This document shows, in pieces, positions 9,327 through 17,691 of a DNA stretch of 64,000 nt (its first letter is position 1; each line of letters begins with the position of its first letter). The DNA lies in NCBI GenBank assembly GCA_964636325.1, contig CAZWRV010000020.1, positions 13,746 to 77,745 on the forward strand. The letters run 5' to 3'. Made by a program: the position numbers and the translations under genes. This DNA comes from CAZWRV01 sp964636325 (GTDB lineage: Bacteria; Verrucomicrobiota; Lentisphaeria; Victivallales; GWF2-50-93). A model generated the notes under the pieces. It ran no database searches. It had not been told where the DNA came from and was given only the letters and a program-made list of their open reading frames with translations.

Positions 9327-9793
9327 GCGACACCTTCCTTCCCTTATACACGTCTACTGTTAATTTCATTATTGCCGTGACATTCGATATTTTTTAAGAC
9401 GATTAAACTCCTCTTAAACTCAAAGCATTACGTCGATGAGGCAGTCCGCCGTCTAGCGGACAGATAGCCGCCTCCTCTCCTGAAGTAACGCAGACATTCC
9501 TGTCTGCGGCTCGCAGGTAGGAATACCTGCGCTACTTTAAATTTCAGGCCGACAAAACGGCGGTCACCGCAGACAGCCACTCCTCTGAAACTCGATTGTC
9601 GTATTTCTGATTCGCATTCAGCGAATCCTTGGGCTGCGGCACTCCCGTGCCGCTTTGGCTTTCCACTCCGCCGCCTGAAAAGTGAAAGTGGCACAGGGGT
9701 GCCTGTCTCGGTACCTGCGGACGTCGAGCCCGTCGCCCCTCCCTAAAACTCACACATTGATAAAAGCGTTCACCTTGGCATAGCTTCTGATTC
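9327..9793. repeat. 467-bp gap with a cluster of unrelated short hairpins
   Basis: No gene is supported here. At least four short palindromes sit in a row: CGCAGACA-TTCC-TGTCTGCG (9489-9508), CGCAGGTA-GGAA-TACCTGCG (9512-9531), GATTCGC-ATTCA-GCGAATC (about 9608-9626) and GCGGCAC-TCCC-GTGCCGC (about 9637-9654). The first two are enclosed by AAGTA/TACTT. Short frames across them are just translated hairpins. The part nearest the giant gene (9360-9425) is AT-rich and should hold its promoter; an imperfect TTAAGA...TCTTAA inverted repeat at about 9393-9417 could be an operator, but I cannot place -35/-10 boxes with confidence. Confidence 0.65.
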
Positions 9794-10912
9794 TCAGACG
9801 CTCCTCCATGACGAACGCGGGATTATGATCGGCCTGACGAGCATAAGCGTGGTCTCACCGATCCCTGCGTCTCCGGCCAGCCTTGTCTGCGCCAGATTAA
9901 GGAAGGAGGAGACTATCTTTTCCTCCGGTACTACCGCCGTTGTCAGTTCGTTCTGCACGAAGTCGTTGTGGCTGTTGTCGTAACCCGTGACTGATACGTC
10001 TTCCGGGACACGTATTCCTTTACCGCGCAATGCGCGGACTATGGTTTCGGCGATATAGTCGTTAGCGCAGGCCACCGCCGTGTGCCTGCAAAGTTCCCGG
10101 AAGATTTTCCCGATGCCGCCAAAGTCGTCATATCCCTTCAGGAAAAAAGCCTTTCCGAATCCGGCGTCCCCGCCCGCCTCGCATATCCCCTCCTTCAACG
10201 CCTCCGAGCGCGATCCGCACCACTTGTATAATGGATCGGACGGGGTTATCCCGACAAATGCAATCCTTTCATGGCCCATCCTGGCAAGCCGGCGTCCGAA
10301 CTCCCTGAAGGCCCATGCGTCGTCTACGCAGACCGTATCGAATCGACTGCTCCAATCCGAGACGCTTCCGACGAAGTCGACGCAGTGCGCAGCATTCTCC
10401 TGGAGCCTGGCGAGAAGCTTGTGGCGATATTCCAAAAGACTGAAGAATATCCTGCATTCGGACTTCAGTGCGGCGGAGACGGACTCCTCCTCGCGCCCCT
10501 TGCGAACGACCAGCCTGTGGACTGTCCCGCCGGCCCCGTATATCCTTGTAACGAGAGCCCTCTCGACCAGCCTCAGCAAAGGCTGGACGATAGTGTCCTC
10601 CTTGTCCCAGTATACAATCAACCCCACGTTCAAGCCCCGCATTGTGCCTGCGGATCCGTCGCCTGCCTTCGCCATGGCTACATCCCCCCTGCGCCAGTCG
10701 TCTACGGCGACGCACCCATGCCTGCCGTTGGCCTTCACGTATCCTTCCTGCTGGAGCTTTGCGAACGCCCTCTGGGCGGTCAGCGCCGAAACGCCGCTAG
10801 ACTTGGCAAGCTCCCTTATGCTCGGGAGCCTGTCGCCGGCCGCGATGCTTCCGTTCCGGATTTGATTCCTGTAAGAATTGAAGATTTCGATGTATCCTGT
10901 AGGCTTTATCAT
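9794..10912 (-). CDS. GntR-HTH/LacI-type sugar-responsive transcriptional regulator
   Basis: The N-terminal winged helix (about residues 1-75) has the GntR pattern LPSIRELAKSSGVSALTAQRAF followed by the wing. The remainder matches a periplasmic-binding-protein-like effector domain of the LacI/GalR type (GLIVYWDKE, MGHERIAFVGI, AVACANDYIAETIVRAL, VPEDVSVTGYDN). It likely binds a sugar or derivative and represses nearby glycan genes. I start at MIKPTGY (372 aa), with AAAGGG upstream; an ATG at 10930 is possible. A longer reading begins on a TTG that is really the -35 box, so it is rejected. Two TGTATTACA palindromes in its own promoter suggest autoregulation. It faces the same way as the operon below it and is separated from it by the hairpin cluster. 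Confidence 0.88.
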   Translation of the reverse strand: MIKPTGYIEIFNSYRNQIRNGSIAAGDRLPSIRELAKSSGVSALTAQRAFAKLQQEGYVKANGRHGCVAVDDWRRGDVAMAKAGDGSAGTMRGLNVGLIVYWDKEDTIVQPLLRLVERALVTRIYGAGGTVHRLVVRKGREEESVSAALKSECRIFFSLLEYRHKLLARLQENAAHCVDFVGSVSDWSSRFDTVCVDDAWAFREFGRRLARMGHERIAFVGITPSDPLYKWCGSRSEALKEGICEAGGDAGFGKAFFLKGYDDFGGIGKIFRELCRHTAVACANDYIAETIVRALRGKGIRVPEDVSVTGYDNSHNDFVQNELTTAVVPEEKIVSSFLNLAQTRLAGDAGIGETTLMLVRPIIIPRSSWRSV

Positions 10913-10951
10913 CTTGCGCGCCCTTTTCATGGGGACATGGGGGATTTTATA

Positions 10952-10993
10952 TGTATTACAACAATAATATAATGATGTATTACAATATGTCAA
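10952..10993 (-). promoter_or_regulatory. Promoter with two TGTATTACA operators
   Basis: Read on the minus strand, TTGACA (10988-10993) is followed after 16 bp by TATATT, a near-consensus sigma-70 promoter. The perfect odd palindrome TGTATTACA occurs twice, at 10976-10984 inside the spacer and at 10952-10960 just downstream, 24 bp apart. Position and symmetry fit operators of the adjacent GntR-type regulator acting on itself; the binding is inferred. Confidence 0.7.
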
Positions 10994-11137
10994 GCAATAT
11001 AGAAATATTTTGAGCGGATATTTATGGAGAGCAAATCAGATAGCTTGGGCCTGAGCTTTGGCCTGAACTCGCTGCTTGAAAACCAAATGGGAAATAGTTC
11101 GGGGCAAGGTCAGGGATTAAGCGTGCCGAGTTTTAAG

Positions 11138-11205
11138 CCTAATGGCCGCAGTTGAAAATATGCTATACCATTTAACATTATTATAATAAGGCAGTTACAT
11201 ATTTA
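11138..11205 (+). repeat. Dispersed repeat, copy A (with 31605-31673)
   Basis: This stretch of the 10994-11456 gap matches the reverse complement of 31605-31673 over about 68 bp with scattered differences; shared blocks include GCCGCAGTTGAAAATATGC and ATAATAAGGC. Just downstream is a 10-bp stem hairpin (GGCTTTCACC/GGGTGAAAGCC, about 11207-11231). A partial inverted copy of the end (GCATATTTTCAAC) appears at about 11240, and AACTGCGGCAATTAGGTT recurs at about 11356. The arrangement resembles a small non-autonomous mobile element. Nothing else in this 463-bp gap looks coding. Confidence 0.65.
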
Positions 11206-11456
11206 GAGGCTTTCACCGGATGGGTGAAAGCCGGTTCCCGCATATTTTCAACCCGCCAGGGTTGGCCGCATTCGCCATATCTGCTTCGTTAGCTTCAACT
11301 TGCAGTGGTTACCACAGCCGCGTCTTGCTGCCTTGCAGCTACGGCAAATGCGGCCAACTGCGGCAATTAGGTTAAGAGGACTGGCCATCTGGCCGCGCCA
11401 GTTTTGTCTGTTTGAAACTTTACGGAGAACTGGCATCGGAGAACGGAAGCGAGGCT

Positions 11457-12416
11457 TCACGACGCCGGGATGATGCCGCCATGTCCTGCGAAAGGATAGT
11501 CTATGACGATCCTTCCGACCTCGGTGTCGCCGATGCCGCTGTAGAGGTCGGCCTTCCCGTCTGAGCGCATGACGATGCCGGAGGTGAACGCGCAGTCGAC
11601 GAGCTCCGGCCTCTTCGCCGGACCTTCGGGGTAGCAGGGGCGCGTGCCGATGATCTTTTCGTCCAAGGCCTTGTGCTTCAACGGATCGAAGACGAAGGAG
11701 ATGTTCATGTAGGTGGAGACCTTCACTCCCGCTCCGTTGTCCTCGTTGTAGCACTTGTGGCCGATGACGCCGATCATCCCGGAGTCCAGCATGTAGGCCT
11801 GGTTGCATCCGCCCCATTCGAGCTTGTCGAAGAGCCCCGGGATGTATGGCGCGTTTTCAATCACGTCGCCGGTGAGGTCTTCGAGGGCCTTGATGATCGT
11901 GAATCCGATCTGCGACTCGCATCCGAACTTTTTCATGATCTCCTTGTTGCGCGGGCGGGAGAAGACACCGATGCGGCCGTCAAGCATTTCGACCAGGCGT
12001 ATGTCCTTCATGAAGTCGGGCCCCGTTGTGAAATAGACGAGGTCTTCCAGGTCGGTTCCACGGTAGAAGTAGCCGTAGTACGTATCGATGCCGCCGGACT
12101 TGTAGCGGACATGCGTGCCTCCCATGACGAGCTGGCCGTGTATGAATGCCACGTATGGATCCTCAAGCTGGTAGATCATCGAGTCCGGAAGCAGGGTCCA
12201 ATCGTCTTCGCCGGTCCTTCGGAAGAGCCGGACCCATGAACGCGCCCATTCAGCGCGCTTCTCGACGCGCCCGTATATGTATTCTGTCCCCCGCCACTTG
12301 AACGGGATTGAAGAATTGTAGACGTCGAAGCCGTCCACGCCGTGGAATGAGAGCTTGGTGCTTCCGTAAATCTTCTTTGTGAGCTCGAAATGCTCCCTCT
12401 TCTCCTTGAGCGTCAT
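11457..12416 (-). CDS. DUF1861 family protein (GH130-related five-bladed propeller)
   Basis: A 319-aa cytoplasmic protein without a signal peptide. Its sequence follows the DUF1861 pattern: FDVYNSSIPFKWRGTEYIYGRVE near the start, a central RLVEMLDGRIGVFSRPR, and YPEGPAKRPELVDCAFTSGIV near the end. DUF1861 proteins are related to the GH130 mannoside phosphorylases and hydrolases, which act on beta-mannosides. A role in mannose-containing glycan breakdown would fit the GH38-like gene elsewhere in the window, but the substrate is not shown by the sequence. AGGAAAA lies upstream of the ATG at a long spacing. The neighbour at 12536-13708 is a regulator in the same orientation. Confidence 0.75.
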   Translation of the reverse strand: MTLKEKREHFELTKKIYGSTKLSFHGVDGFDVYNSSIPFKWRGTEYIYGRVEKRAEWARSWVRLFRRTGEDDWTLLPDSMIYQLEDPYVAFIHGQLVMGGTHVRYKSGGIDTYYGYFYRGTDLEDLVYFTTGPDFMKDIRLVEMLDGRIGVFSRPRNKEIMKKFGCESQIGFTIIKALEDLTGDVIENAPYIPGLFDKLEWGGCNQAYMLDSGMIGVIGHKCYNEDNGAGVKVSTYMNISFVFDPLKHKALDEKIIGTRPCYPEGPAKRPELVDCAFTSGIVMRSDGKADLYSGIGDTEVGRIVIDYPFAGHGGIIPAS

Positions 12417-12487
12417 AATGTTTCAGATTTTCCTTTCTTTTGCCGGCGGAATGATGATGACCCGCGACTTCCGACCAGCGGCGCGCG

Positions 12488-12538
12488 ATTACTGATCACT
12501 GCCAACTGATCAGTGTTCACTGACCACTGCCCTGATCA
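12488..12538. repeat. Degenerate CTGATCA/CACTG low-complexity tract
   Basis: The short gap between the DUF1861 gene and the regulator holds about 50 bp in which CACTG, CTGATCA and ACTGACC units alternate. It reads as a decayed tandem array running up to the regulator's stop codon. No function is evident. Confidence 0.5.
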
Positions 12539-13708
12539 ACGCCTGGCGAGTTCGTTTTGAAACAGCGCCTTAACAGTCGCGCTTTTAGCCGGGGCGCCAT
12601 CGACCCGCATGGCACGTAGGAACTGTATTCCCTTTTCCAGGATTTCCCTGGCGTCGTAGCCTAGGTAGACGACCGGGACCGAGCTCGGGGGCAGGCACGG
12701 GAAGTTGCAGTGGGCGACGATATCCAGATCTCCAGGAACTTTCACCCCTGACTCCGCAATGCCCTTTGTTACGGAGCCGACGATGTTGTCGTCGGTGATC
12801 ACAAGCCCGTCCGGCCGTCCGGCTTCAGTTCCGTGGAAGAGCAGCCTTGCCAGGTTGCAGCCCGGCAGTACGTCGCTGATGCTCATCCCCTGTATCCAGT
12901 ATGGTCCCGACTCGAGTCCGTATTGCCCGATCTTCTTAAGCCAGCTCATCTGAGAAATACCTGGATGGCCGATCACCGCTGTCCGCCGCCTGCCCTTTGA
13001 CTTCAAATAGCTGAGCGATTTGTGCAGGAAGCTATCGCCGTCGGTCGTGACAACGGAGATTTCGGGATACTGGCCGGGTGTCATGAAGGCGCACCTGGGA
13101 ATTCCCGGCTCGGTCACAATCGGCGTCCTGTCGACAAGGAAAGGGGCTGAGGCGAAGAAAATCCCCGCCAGCCTTTTCCTAATGACATCCTTGACCAGCT
13201 CGACCTGTTCGGAGCTGTCGGTCCATCCGTTGTACCTGATGTTCTCCCTCTGTATTATCCTAATCCCATCGCTGCGCTTCTCCCTTGCGACATTGGAAAG
13301 CGCGTTCCAGAAGCGGTTGTTCCTGGGTTCGTCCGGGAATGCGATGGCGATGTTGGTGAGGTGAGGCGGCGACTTGGTCACGCGAGTCCCGTTGCGCCCG
13401 TCGGAGACTAAGAAGCCGTCCTCGTCGAACTGGTCTATTATGTTCTGTATCGTTATCGGACTTGCTCCGTATTGTGCGCAAAGCTGCCTCCTTGTGGGGA
13501 TGCGCGCTTCAGGACGCCATGTGCCGCTTACTATCTTCTCCTTCATCTCCCCGGCTATTTCCTGGAAACGATCGTCCGAGCGGCCCCTCTTGGGAGGTCT
13601 TGCGGCGGGAGGCCGCTGCTGCGGGATTTCAGCGCCGCACTTGTGGCAGAAAAGCTGCGGCATATCCGCCGAAGCCTTCCTGCTGATGTTCTTTTTACGC
13701 ATAAGCAT
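12536..13708 (-). CDS. GntR-HTH/LacI-type regulator with N-terminal CxxC segment
   Basis: A 390-aa regulator. Residues 1-45 form an extra basic N-terminus with FCHKCGAEIP, half a zinc-ribbon motif with only one CxxC. A GntR winged helix follows (about 48-110: RIPTRRQLCAQYGASPITIQNI, then DGFLVSDGRNGTRV). The PBP1-like effector domain covers the rest (IAIAFPDEPRNNRFW, RRTAVIGHPG, DGLVITDDNIVGSV). It ends with LFQNELARR, which matters because the homologous regulator at 27569 reads through the equivalent end into a pseudopilin. It likely controls the DUF1861 gene or the DUF6067 protein. The start could also be the Met two codons later. A promoter is visible at 13759-13786. Confidence 0.88.
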   Translation of the reverse strand: MLMRKKNISRKASADMPQLFCHKCGAEIPQQRPPAARPPKRGRSDDRFQEIAGEMKEKIVSGTWRPEARIPTRRQLCAQYGASPITIQNIIDQFDEDGFLVSDGRNGTRVTKSPPHLTNIAIAFPDEPRNNRFWNALSNVAREKRSDGIRIIQRENIRYNGWTDSSEQVELVKDVIRKRLAGIFFASAPFLVDRTPIVTEPGIPRCAFMTPGQYPEISVVTTDGDSFLHKSLSYLKSKGRRRTAVIGHPGISQMSWLKKIGQYGLESGPYWIQGMSISDVLPGCNLARLLFHGTEAGRPDGLVITDDNIVGSVTKGIAESGVKVPGDLDIVAHCNFPCLPPSSVPVVYLGYDAREILEKGIQFLRAMRVDGAPAKSATVKALFQNELARR

Positions 13709-13758
13709 CCGAACCCGCCAGGGCCCGCCTTCTTATGTTATTGCATTCTAGTTTTTTA

Positions 13759-13786
13759 ATAATACCATTTCATGCGTGTTCTGCAA
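13759..13786 (-). promoter_or_regulatory. Sigma-70-like promoter for the 13708 regulator
   Basis: On the minus strand TTGCAG (13781-13786) and TATTAT (13759-13764) are separated by 16 bp, about 50 bp upstream of the start codon. No clear palindromic operator is seen at the -10 region. Confidence 0.5.
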
Positions 13787-13844
13787 GCGGAAAATTCAAC
13801 GGCATTCGGAATACTGGCATGGAGACTGAGCGTCCGGGGGAGAG

Positions 13845-13937
13845 TCACTTCGGAAGTCCGGCCCGGCTGGTGGCGTGGATGTACTCCACATGGAGGTCGC
13901 CGAAAAGATAGTTGCGGTCGTAGTTTGCTGAATTCAT
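13845..13937 (-). pseudogene. C-terminal fragment of a pseudopilin
   Basis: A 30-codon frame directly after the stop of the DUF6067 gene encodes NYLFGDLHVEYIHATS and then stops. The NYLFxDxHVE pattern is how many prepilin-like proteins of this type end. No FTLIE helix lies upstream because the preceding DNA is the neighbouring gene. I read it as the remaining tail of a deleted pseudopilin gene, again linked to a large secreted glycan protein. Confidence 0.5.
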
Positions 13938-13938
13938 A

Positions 13939-16900
13939 CTATTCGACAATGACGGCGCGGTAGTCCTTGGCGCGCACGTTGACCGCAGCCCAGAGCTGCC
14001 TGAGGAGCTCCTTCTTTACCAAAAGCGCGGGTTCGAACAGAGTCACCGGCAGAAAATGTTTCGATTTCTTGCCGTCGTCGAAGTTGGCGCATTCCGGTAT
14101 CTCGTCTTTCCCGAGAAGTTTCTTCGAGTCGAGCCAGAAGCCGATGTTGACATCCTGCTCTGTGGCGTTGACGAACCAGAGGATGGCCTTTGCGGGTTTA
14201 GTCTGCGAGCGGTAGATCGATACGAAAATTCCTTCCGGCTGAACGAAGTTGAATCCGACTTTCCCGCTGCCCTTTGTGGTCCATTCGCCGAGTTTCACAT
14301 ATTCCGAGTTGTTCCAGTACGGGAAGAATTCGGCCTGCTTCTCGGGATCCGTGAATCCGACGGCGGCGTCCAGCTTCTTGAGAGTCTCGTCCCAGAACGC
14401 ATGATCCATCGGCCTCAGCGCGTAGTCGTGGAGCAGGGCGCAGGCGAAGAGGCTGCGGTAGACCTTCTCGGCGAACATCGGGCCGACCGGCGGGCGCGCC
14501 CAGTCGGAGTCGAGCCGGGAGGGCAATGTGCCGCACCCCCAAATCGTCCTGAACCAGGTCAGGTCGGGCGTGAACTGGTCGAAGAAGGTTCCGTGCTCGG
14601 AGAAGATGTATGCCTGCCCTTCGATCGCCCATCCCATGTTTGCGAACGGCAGTTCGTGGAACCCCTTGAAGAAATAGAAGGGCGGCTTGCCGACCATCCA
14701 GCCCATCGTGTATAGGCGCTTGAGCAGGTTTCTTCGGGTGAAGACGTTGCAGGTCGGCTGGACATGGCCGTCGTCGCGGACGTACCCGAACGCGCCGGTG
14801 TCGAGCATCGTGAACCAGGAGATCGGGCCGTTGTCCCACATCGTGCCGTTGGTGTCGGCAAGCTCGACAAGCTTGCGGTGGAAGAAGAGGTAGTTGTCGA
14901 CGAGATCGTCGTCGTAGCTGCACGGAGTCGCCTCGCTGAAGCATTCGGATTTGTCCCAGAGGAACATCCCGTTCAGGTTCCGCGCCTTTCCGACGCGTCC
15001 GTCACCTGTGTTGAAGTCCACGGCGCTGTCGCCATACCATTGCCCCTTGAAGGAATCGGCGTCCGGGAGCGGCGCTCCGACGGCCTGGGCTGAGGAATAC
15101 ATGAGGATTGGGCCTTTCTGCGCCACTTTGTTTTCCTGCATGCCCTGCCATGCCGGGCAGCGGTCGGGATATTTTCCGGGATGCCGGAGGCAGTCCCCAA
15201 TGGCCTTGTAGTCTTCGTCCTTCGGAAGATACCAGTTGTCGCCGCCGGTGCCGTATAAGCGCCATCCGTAGGCGGCATGGAAGTAGTTGGCCTCGCCGCC
15301 TCCTGTGTAATCCCAGACCAGCCTGCGCCAGTTCGGGACTGCGGGCTTAGCGGGGAGGGGCATAATGGCAAAATTCAGCGTCCTGGGCTTTTCGATGGAG
15401 GCGGGGGCGTTCACGATCAGGAGGCGCAGGGAAAGCTTGCCGTCGCGGCGTTCGATGATCTGGCATGACTTGGAGTCGTCGAGGAGCCAACCCTGATCGC
15501 TCGCGGCGCGGAACTGCAGCGCGTTGAATCCGTCGCCGACCGCGATGACGGGGATGAAAGTCCCCTTGAAGCCGATCGGCCTGGCCATATAGCTGCCGCT
15601 CTCCCAAAGGACGCCGTCCTTGGCGGCAAGCTTGCATTCCGGGTCGCCGCCGTTCCTCATGATCACCATGTCGCCCGCCTTGTCCCAGAGGTCGAGAATG
15701 ATCTCAAGATTCTCGATGTCCGCTTTCTTGCCCATGGGGTCAACTGTCATGGCTACCCTGTAGAATCCGTCGTATTCGACGAGGGACTGGACGTGGATAT
15801 TGAGGCCGGCCACGGCCCCTTCGGCGCTTATCTTCGCTTCGTAGCCGTCGGTTTCGGGAAGCTCCTCGAGCTTTTTGCGGGGGCAGTCCTTTGACATGAA
15901 GCTGTATTGGTCGTATTCAGGCGGGAATGCGCGGCCCTTGCCCTTCTCGATCTGCGCAGGCCCTTTCGCTGCCCACGTCTCAAATTTTCCGCCTGCCTTG
16001 GCGACGATACGCATTGGCGAGCGGATAAGATCCGTGCCCATGACTGTGATTCTGTCGGGCAGTCCGCCGTCGCCGACGGCGATCTCGGCGCAGCGCGTCC
16101 TGAGGACTCTGCCGTCGTATTCGATAGGCCGGAAAGGCGGGATGACCACGCGTTCCTTGCCGATGCTGTTGCCTTCCCATTCGTGCTTTTTCCTGACGAA
16201 GTCGACCTTCTTGGACGAGACGACCTTCTTGTCTTTGCCGATGAGTTCTATGTTTGCCGTGAACTCGCCTTCGAGAGGGCCGGGCTCGACAAGCACGTTC
16301 GCCGTCCTGTCCTTGATCGGGAATTCCGAGCTGAAAATGTCCTTGCCGCCCTGGCGCGGGGAAATCCGCAGGCGGAACTGCCCAGCGTTGCGGACTTCGT
16401 CGGGAAGGTCGCCGATGACGTCCAGGTCGACCTTGACCCTCGCCTTGCCGATGCGCGGATAATATGCGAACTGGGTCTTGTAGTCGCCCTTGGGACGGCT
16501 GCCCAGGTATGCCCCGTAGGTGCTGTCGTCAAAGGCCTTCGTGTGCCCGGCGAAGGCGGCGTCGTAGTTGTATACAGTCTTCTCCCCGGACTTTATCAGG
16601 ATACCTAGCATGTTGCGCTTGGGGCCGTCGTCTATGTATGTGATTGGAAGATCCTTCGCCTGGAACGAGACAGGCTTGCCGGATTCAAGGCCCTGGCTCT
16701 TGCGGAATATCTCCTTGCCGTCGGCGTCGCTTATCGAAAGCGAGACGTCAAGCGCCCCGGACGAGGAAGTGCTGAACTCCGAGCTGAGCTGGCCGTGGAT
16801 GATGTCTCCTATCCTGCTGAAATGGAACGAAGGCGCCTCCGGATCGAGGATGACCTTGTAGAAGGAGTCGAACTCGAGCCAGGTTTTTGCCTGCCAGCCG

Positions 16901-17568
16901 CCGAAAGAGTAGTCGACGGCGTTCCCGGTGACGACAAGCTGCATGAGCATTTCGAGGCCGTCCGCCTTGCCGATGTTGCCGGCGCCGTCGGCTCGCTTCA
17001 TGGAGCTCAAAGGCCAGGCGATCTCCATCCACCACTCGCTCTTCTCGAAGCGCGACTTGATCTGACAGCCGGAATTCCATAAAGGTTCAAAGCCCGGCAT
17101 CCCGTTGTAGTACCAGGTGTCGGCGAAGATCCCGTAGACGTTCGCGGTCAGCTTGTAGAAGCCGAACCCCTGCTGGAGGGCGCGGGCTGCGCTGTGCGGC
17201 GTCACCTGGATCTCCGCATGGTCTCCGAACAGGAGCATGTTCTCAAGATCGTTGAACTCCGCCGTCTTGCAGTCCGCCTTGAAGACGATCTCCTTGGGGA
17301 TCGTCCGGTACATCGCCATGTAGAGGCATTGGTCGTCGTAGCCCAGATACCAGTTCGTGTTCAAGGTCTCCGGGTAGAGATCCTTGTAGTGGTAGTTCTG
17401 GAATCCGGTCACCTCGCTCGCATCCGCCCACTCCCCCTTGCCTATCACGCCGTCGATCACTGGCGGTTTCTTCATCTTCGGTATCCTCATGACAGGCGCG
17501 GCAGGCGCCGCAAGGCAGCAGCAGAATGCGAAAGCGGCAAGGACTGCGGACATCATGTGACTTTTCAT
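13939..17568 (-). CDS. Large secreted protein: CBM9-like N-terminus, DUF6067/GH123-like body
   Basis: The start at 17568 follows GGGAGGT; a longer frame begins at 17598. The 1209-aa product has a signal peptide (about 1-25, CCCLAAPAAP). A CBM9-like module (about 30-270) has PPVIDGVIGKGEWADA and KSEWWMEIAWPLSSM. The middle contains the DUF6067-type segment GNSIGKERVVIPPFRP...GLPDRITVMGTDLI at about residues 480-545. The C-terminal half (about 780-1100) resembles the glycoside-hydrolase region of that family, related to GH123 hexosaminidases, with GTMWDNGPISWF as a candidate catalytic region. A glycosidase role is inferred; catalytic residues are not certain. It has its own promoter with a palindrome at 17616-17626. 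Confidence 0.75.
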   Translation of the reverse strand: MKSHMMSAVLAAFAFCCCLAAPAAPVMRIPKMKKPPVIDGVIGKGEWADASEVTGFQNYHYKDLYPETLNTNWYLGYDDQCLYMAMYRTIPKEIVFKADCKTAEFNDLENMLLFGDHAEIQVTPHSAARALQQGFGFYKLTANVYGIFADTWYYNGMPGFEPLWNSGCQIKSRFEKSEWWMEIAWPLSSMKRADGAGNIGKADGLEMLMQLVVTGNAVDYSFGGWQAKTWLEFDSFYKVILDPEAPSFHFSRIGDIIHGQLSSEFSTSSSGALDVSLSISDADGKEIFRKSQGLESGKPVSFQAKDLPITYIDDGPKRNMLGILIKSGEKTVYNYDAAFAGHTKAFDDSTYGAYLGSRPKGDYKTQFAYYPRIGKARVKVDLDVIGDLPDEVRNAGQFRLRISPRQGGKDIFSSEFPIKDRTANVLVEPGPLEGEFTANIELIGKDKKVVSSKKVDFVRKKHEWEGNSIGKERVVIPPFRPIEYDGRVLRTRCAEIAVGDGGLPDRITVMGTDLIRSPMRIVAKAGGKFETWAAKGPAQIEKGKGRAFPPEYDQYSFMSKDCPRKKLEELPETDGYEAKISAEGAVAGLNIHVQSLVEYDGFYRVAMTVDPMGKKADIENLEIILDLWDKAGDMVIMRNGGDPECKLAAKDGVLWESGSYMARPIGFKGTFIPVIAVGDGFNALQFRAASDQGWLLDDSKSCQIIERRDGKLSLRLLIVNAPASIEKPRTLNFAIMPLPAKPAVPNWRRLVWDYTGGGEANYFHAAYGWRLYGTGGDNWYLPKDEDYKAIGDCLRHPGKYPDRCPAWQGMQENKVAQKGPILMYSSAQAVGAPLPDADSFKGQWYGDSAVDFNTGDGRVGKARNLNGMFLWDKSECFSEATPCSYDDDLVDNYLFFHRKLVELADTNGTMWDNGPISWFTMLDTGAFGYVRDDGHVQPTCNVFTRRNLLKRLYTMGWMVGKPPFYFFKGFHELPFANMGWAIEGQAYIFSEHGTFFDQFTPDLTWFRTIWGCGTLPSRLDSDWARPPVGPMFAEKVYRSLFACALLHDYALRPMDHAFWDETLKKLDAAVGFTDPEKQAEFFPYWNNSEYVKLGEWTTKGSGKVGFNFVQPEGIFVSIYRSQTKPAKAILWFVNATEQDVNIGFWLDSKKLLGKDEIPECANFDDGKKSKHFLPVTLFEPALLVKKELLRQLWAAVNVRAKDYRAVIVE

Positions 17569-17615
17569 CGGCGTACCTCCCAGTCTGCGAAGTGTCAAGT
17601 TTCGGCGCTTTGGAT

Positions 17616-17646
17616 GTTATAATAACAATGATAATGTTAAAGTCAA
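17616..17646 (-). promoter_or_regulatory. Promoter with GTTATAATAAC palindrome
   Basis: On the minus strand TTGACT (17641-17646) is followed by an AT-rich run with TTATAA/TATAAC at a spacing of 18-19 bp. The -10 region coincides with an 11-bp odd palindrome, GTTATAATAAC (17616-17626). Overlap of a palindrome with the -10 box fits a repressor site, perhaps for one of the GntR-type regulators. Confidence 0.5.
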
Positions 17647-17691
17647 GCGGGCGCGCATTATTTCCTGTTAAAATCCTGAGGAGATGGAGTT

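Noticed and set aside
9428..9753. Two small minus-strand frames in the first hairpin cluster
   Set aside because: They translate the palindromes themselves and have no start signals.
10913..10993. N-terminal extension of the GntR regulator from a TTG at 10993
   Set aside because: That TTG is the beginning of the TTGACA -35 box, and the extension would translate the promoter and operators.
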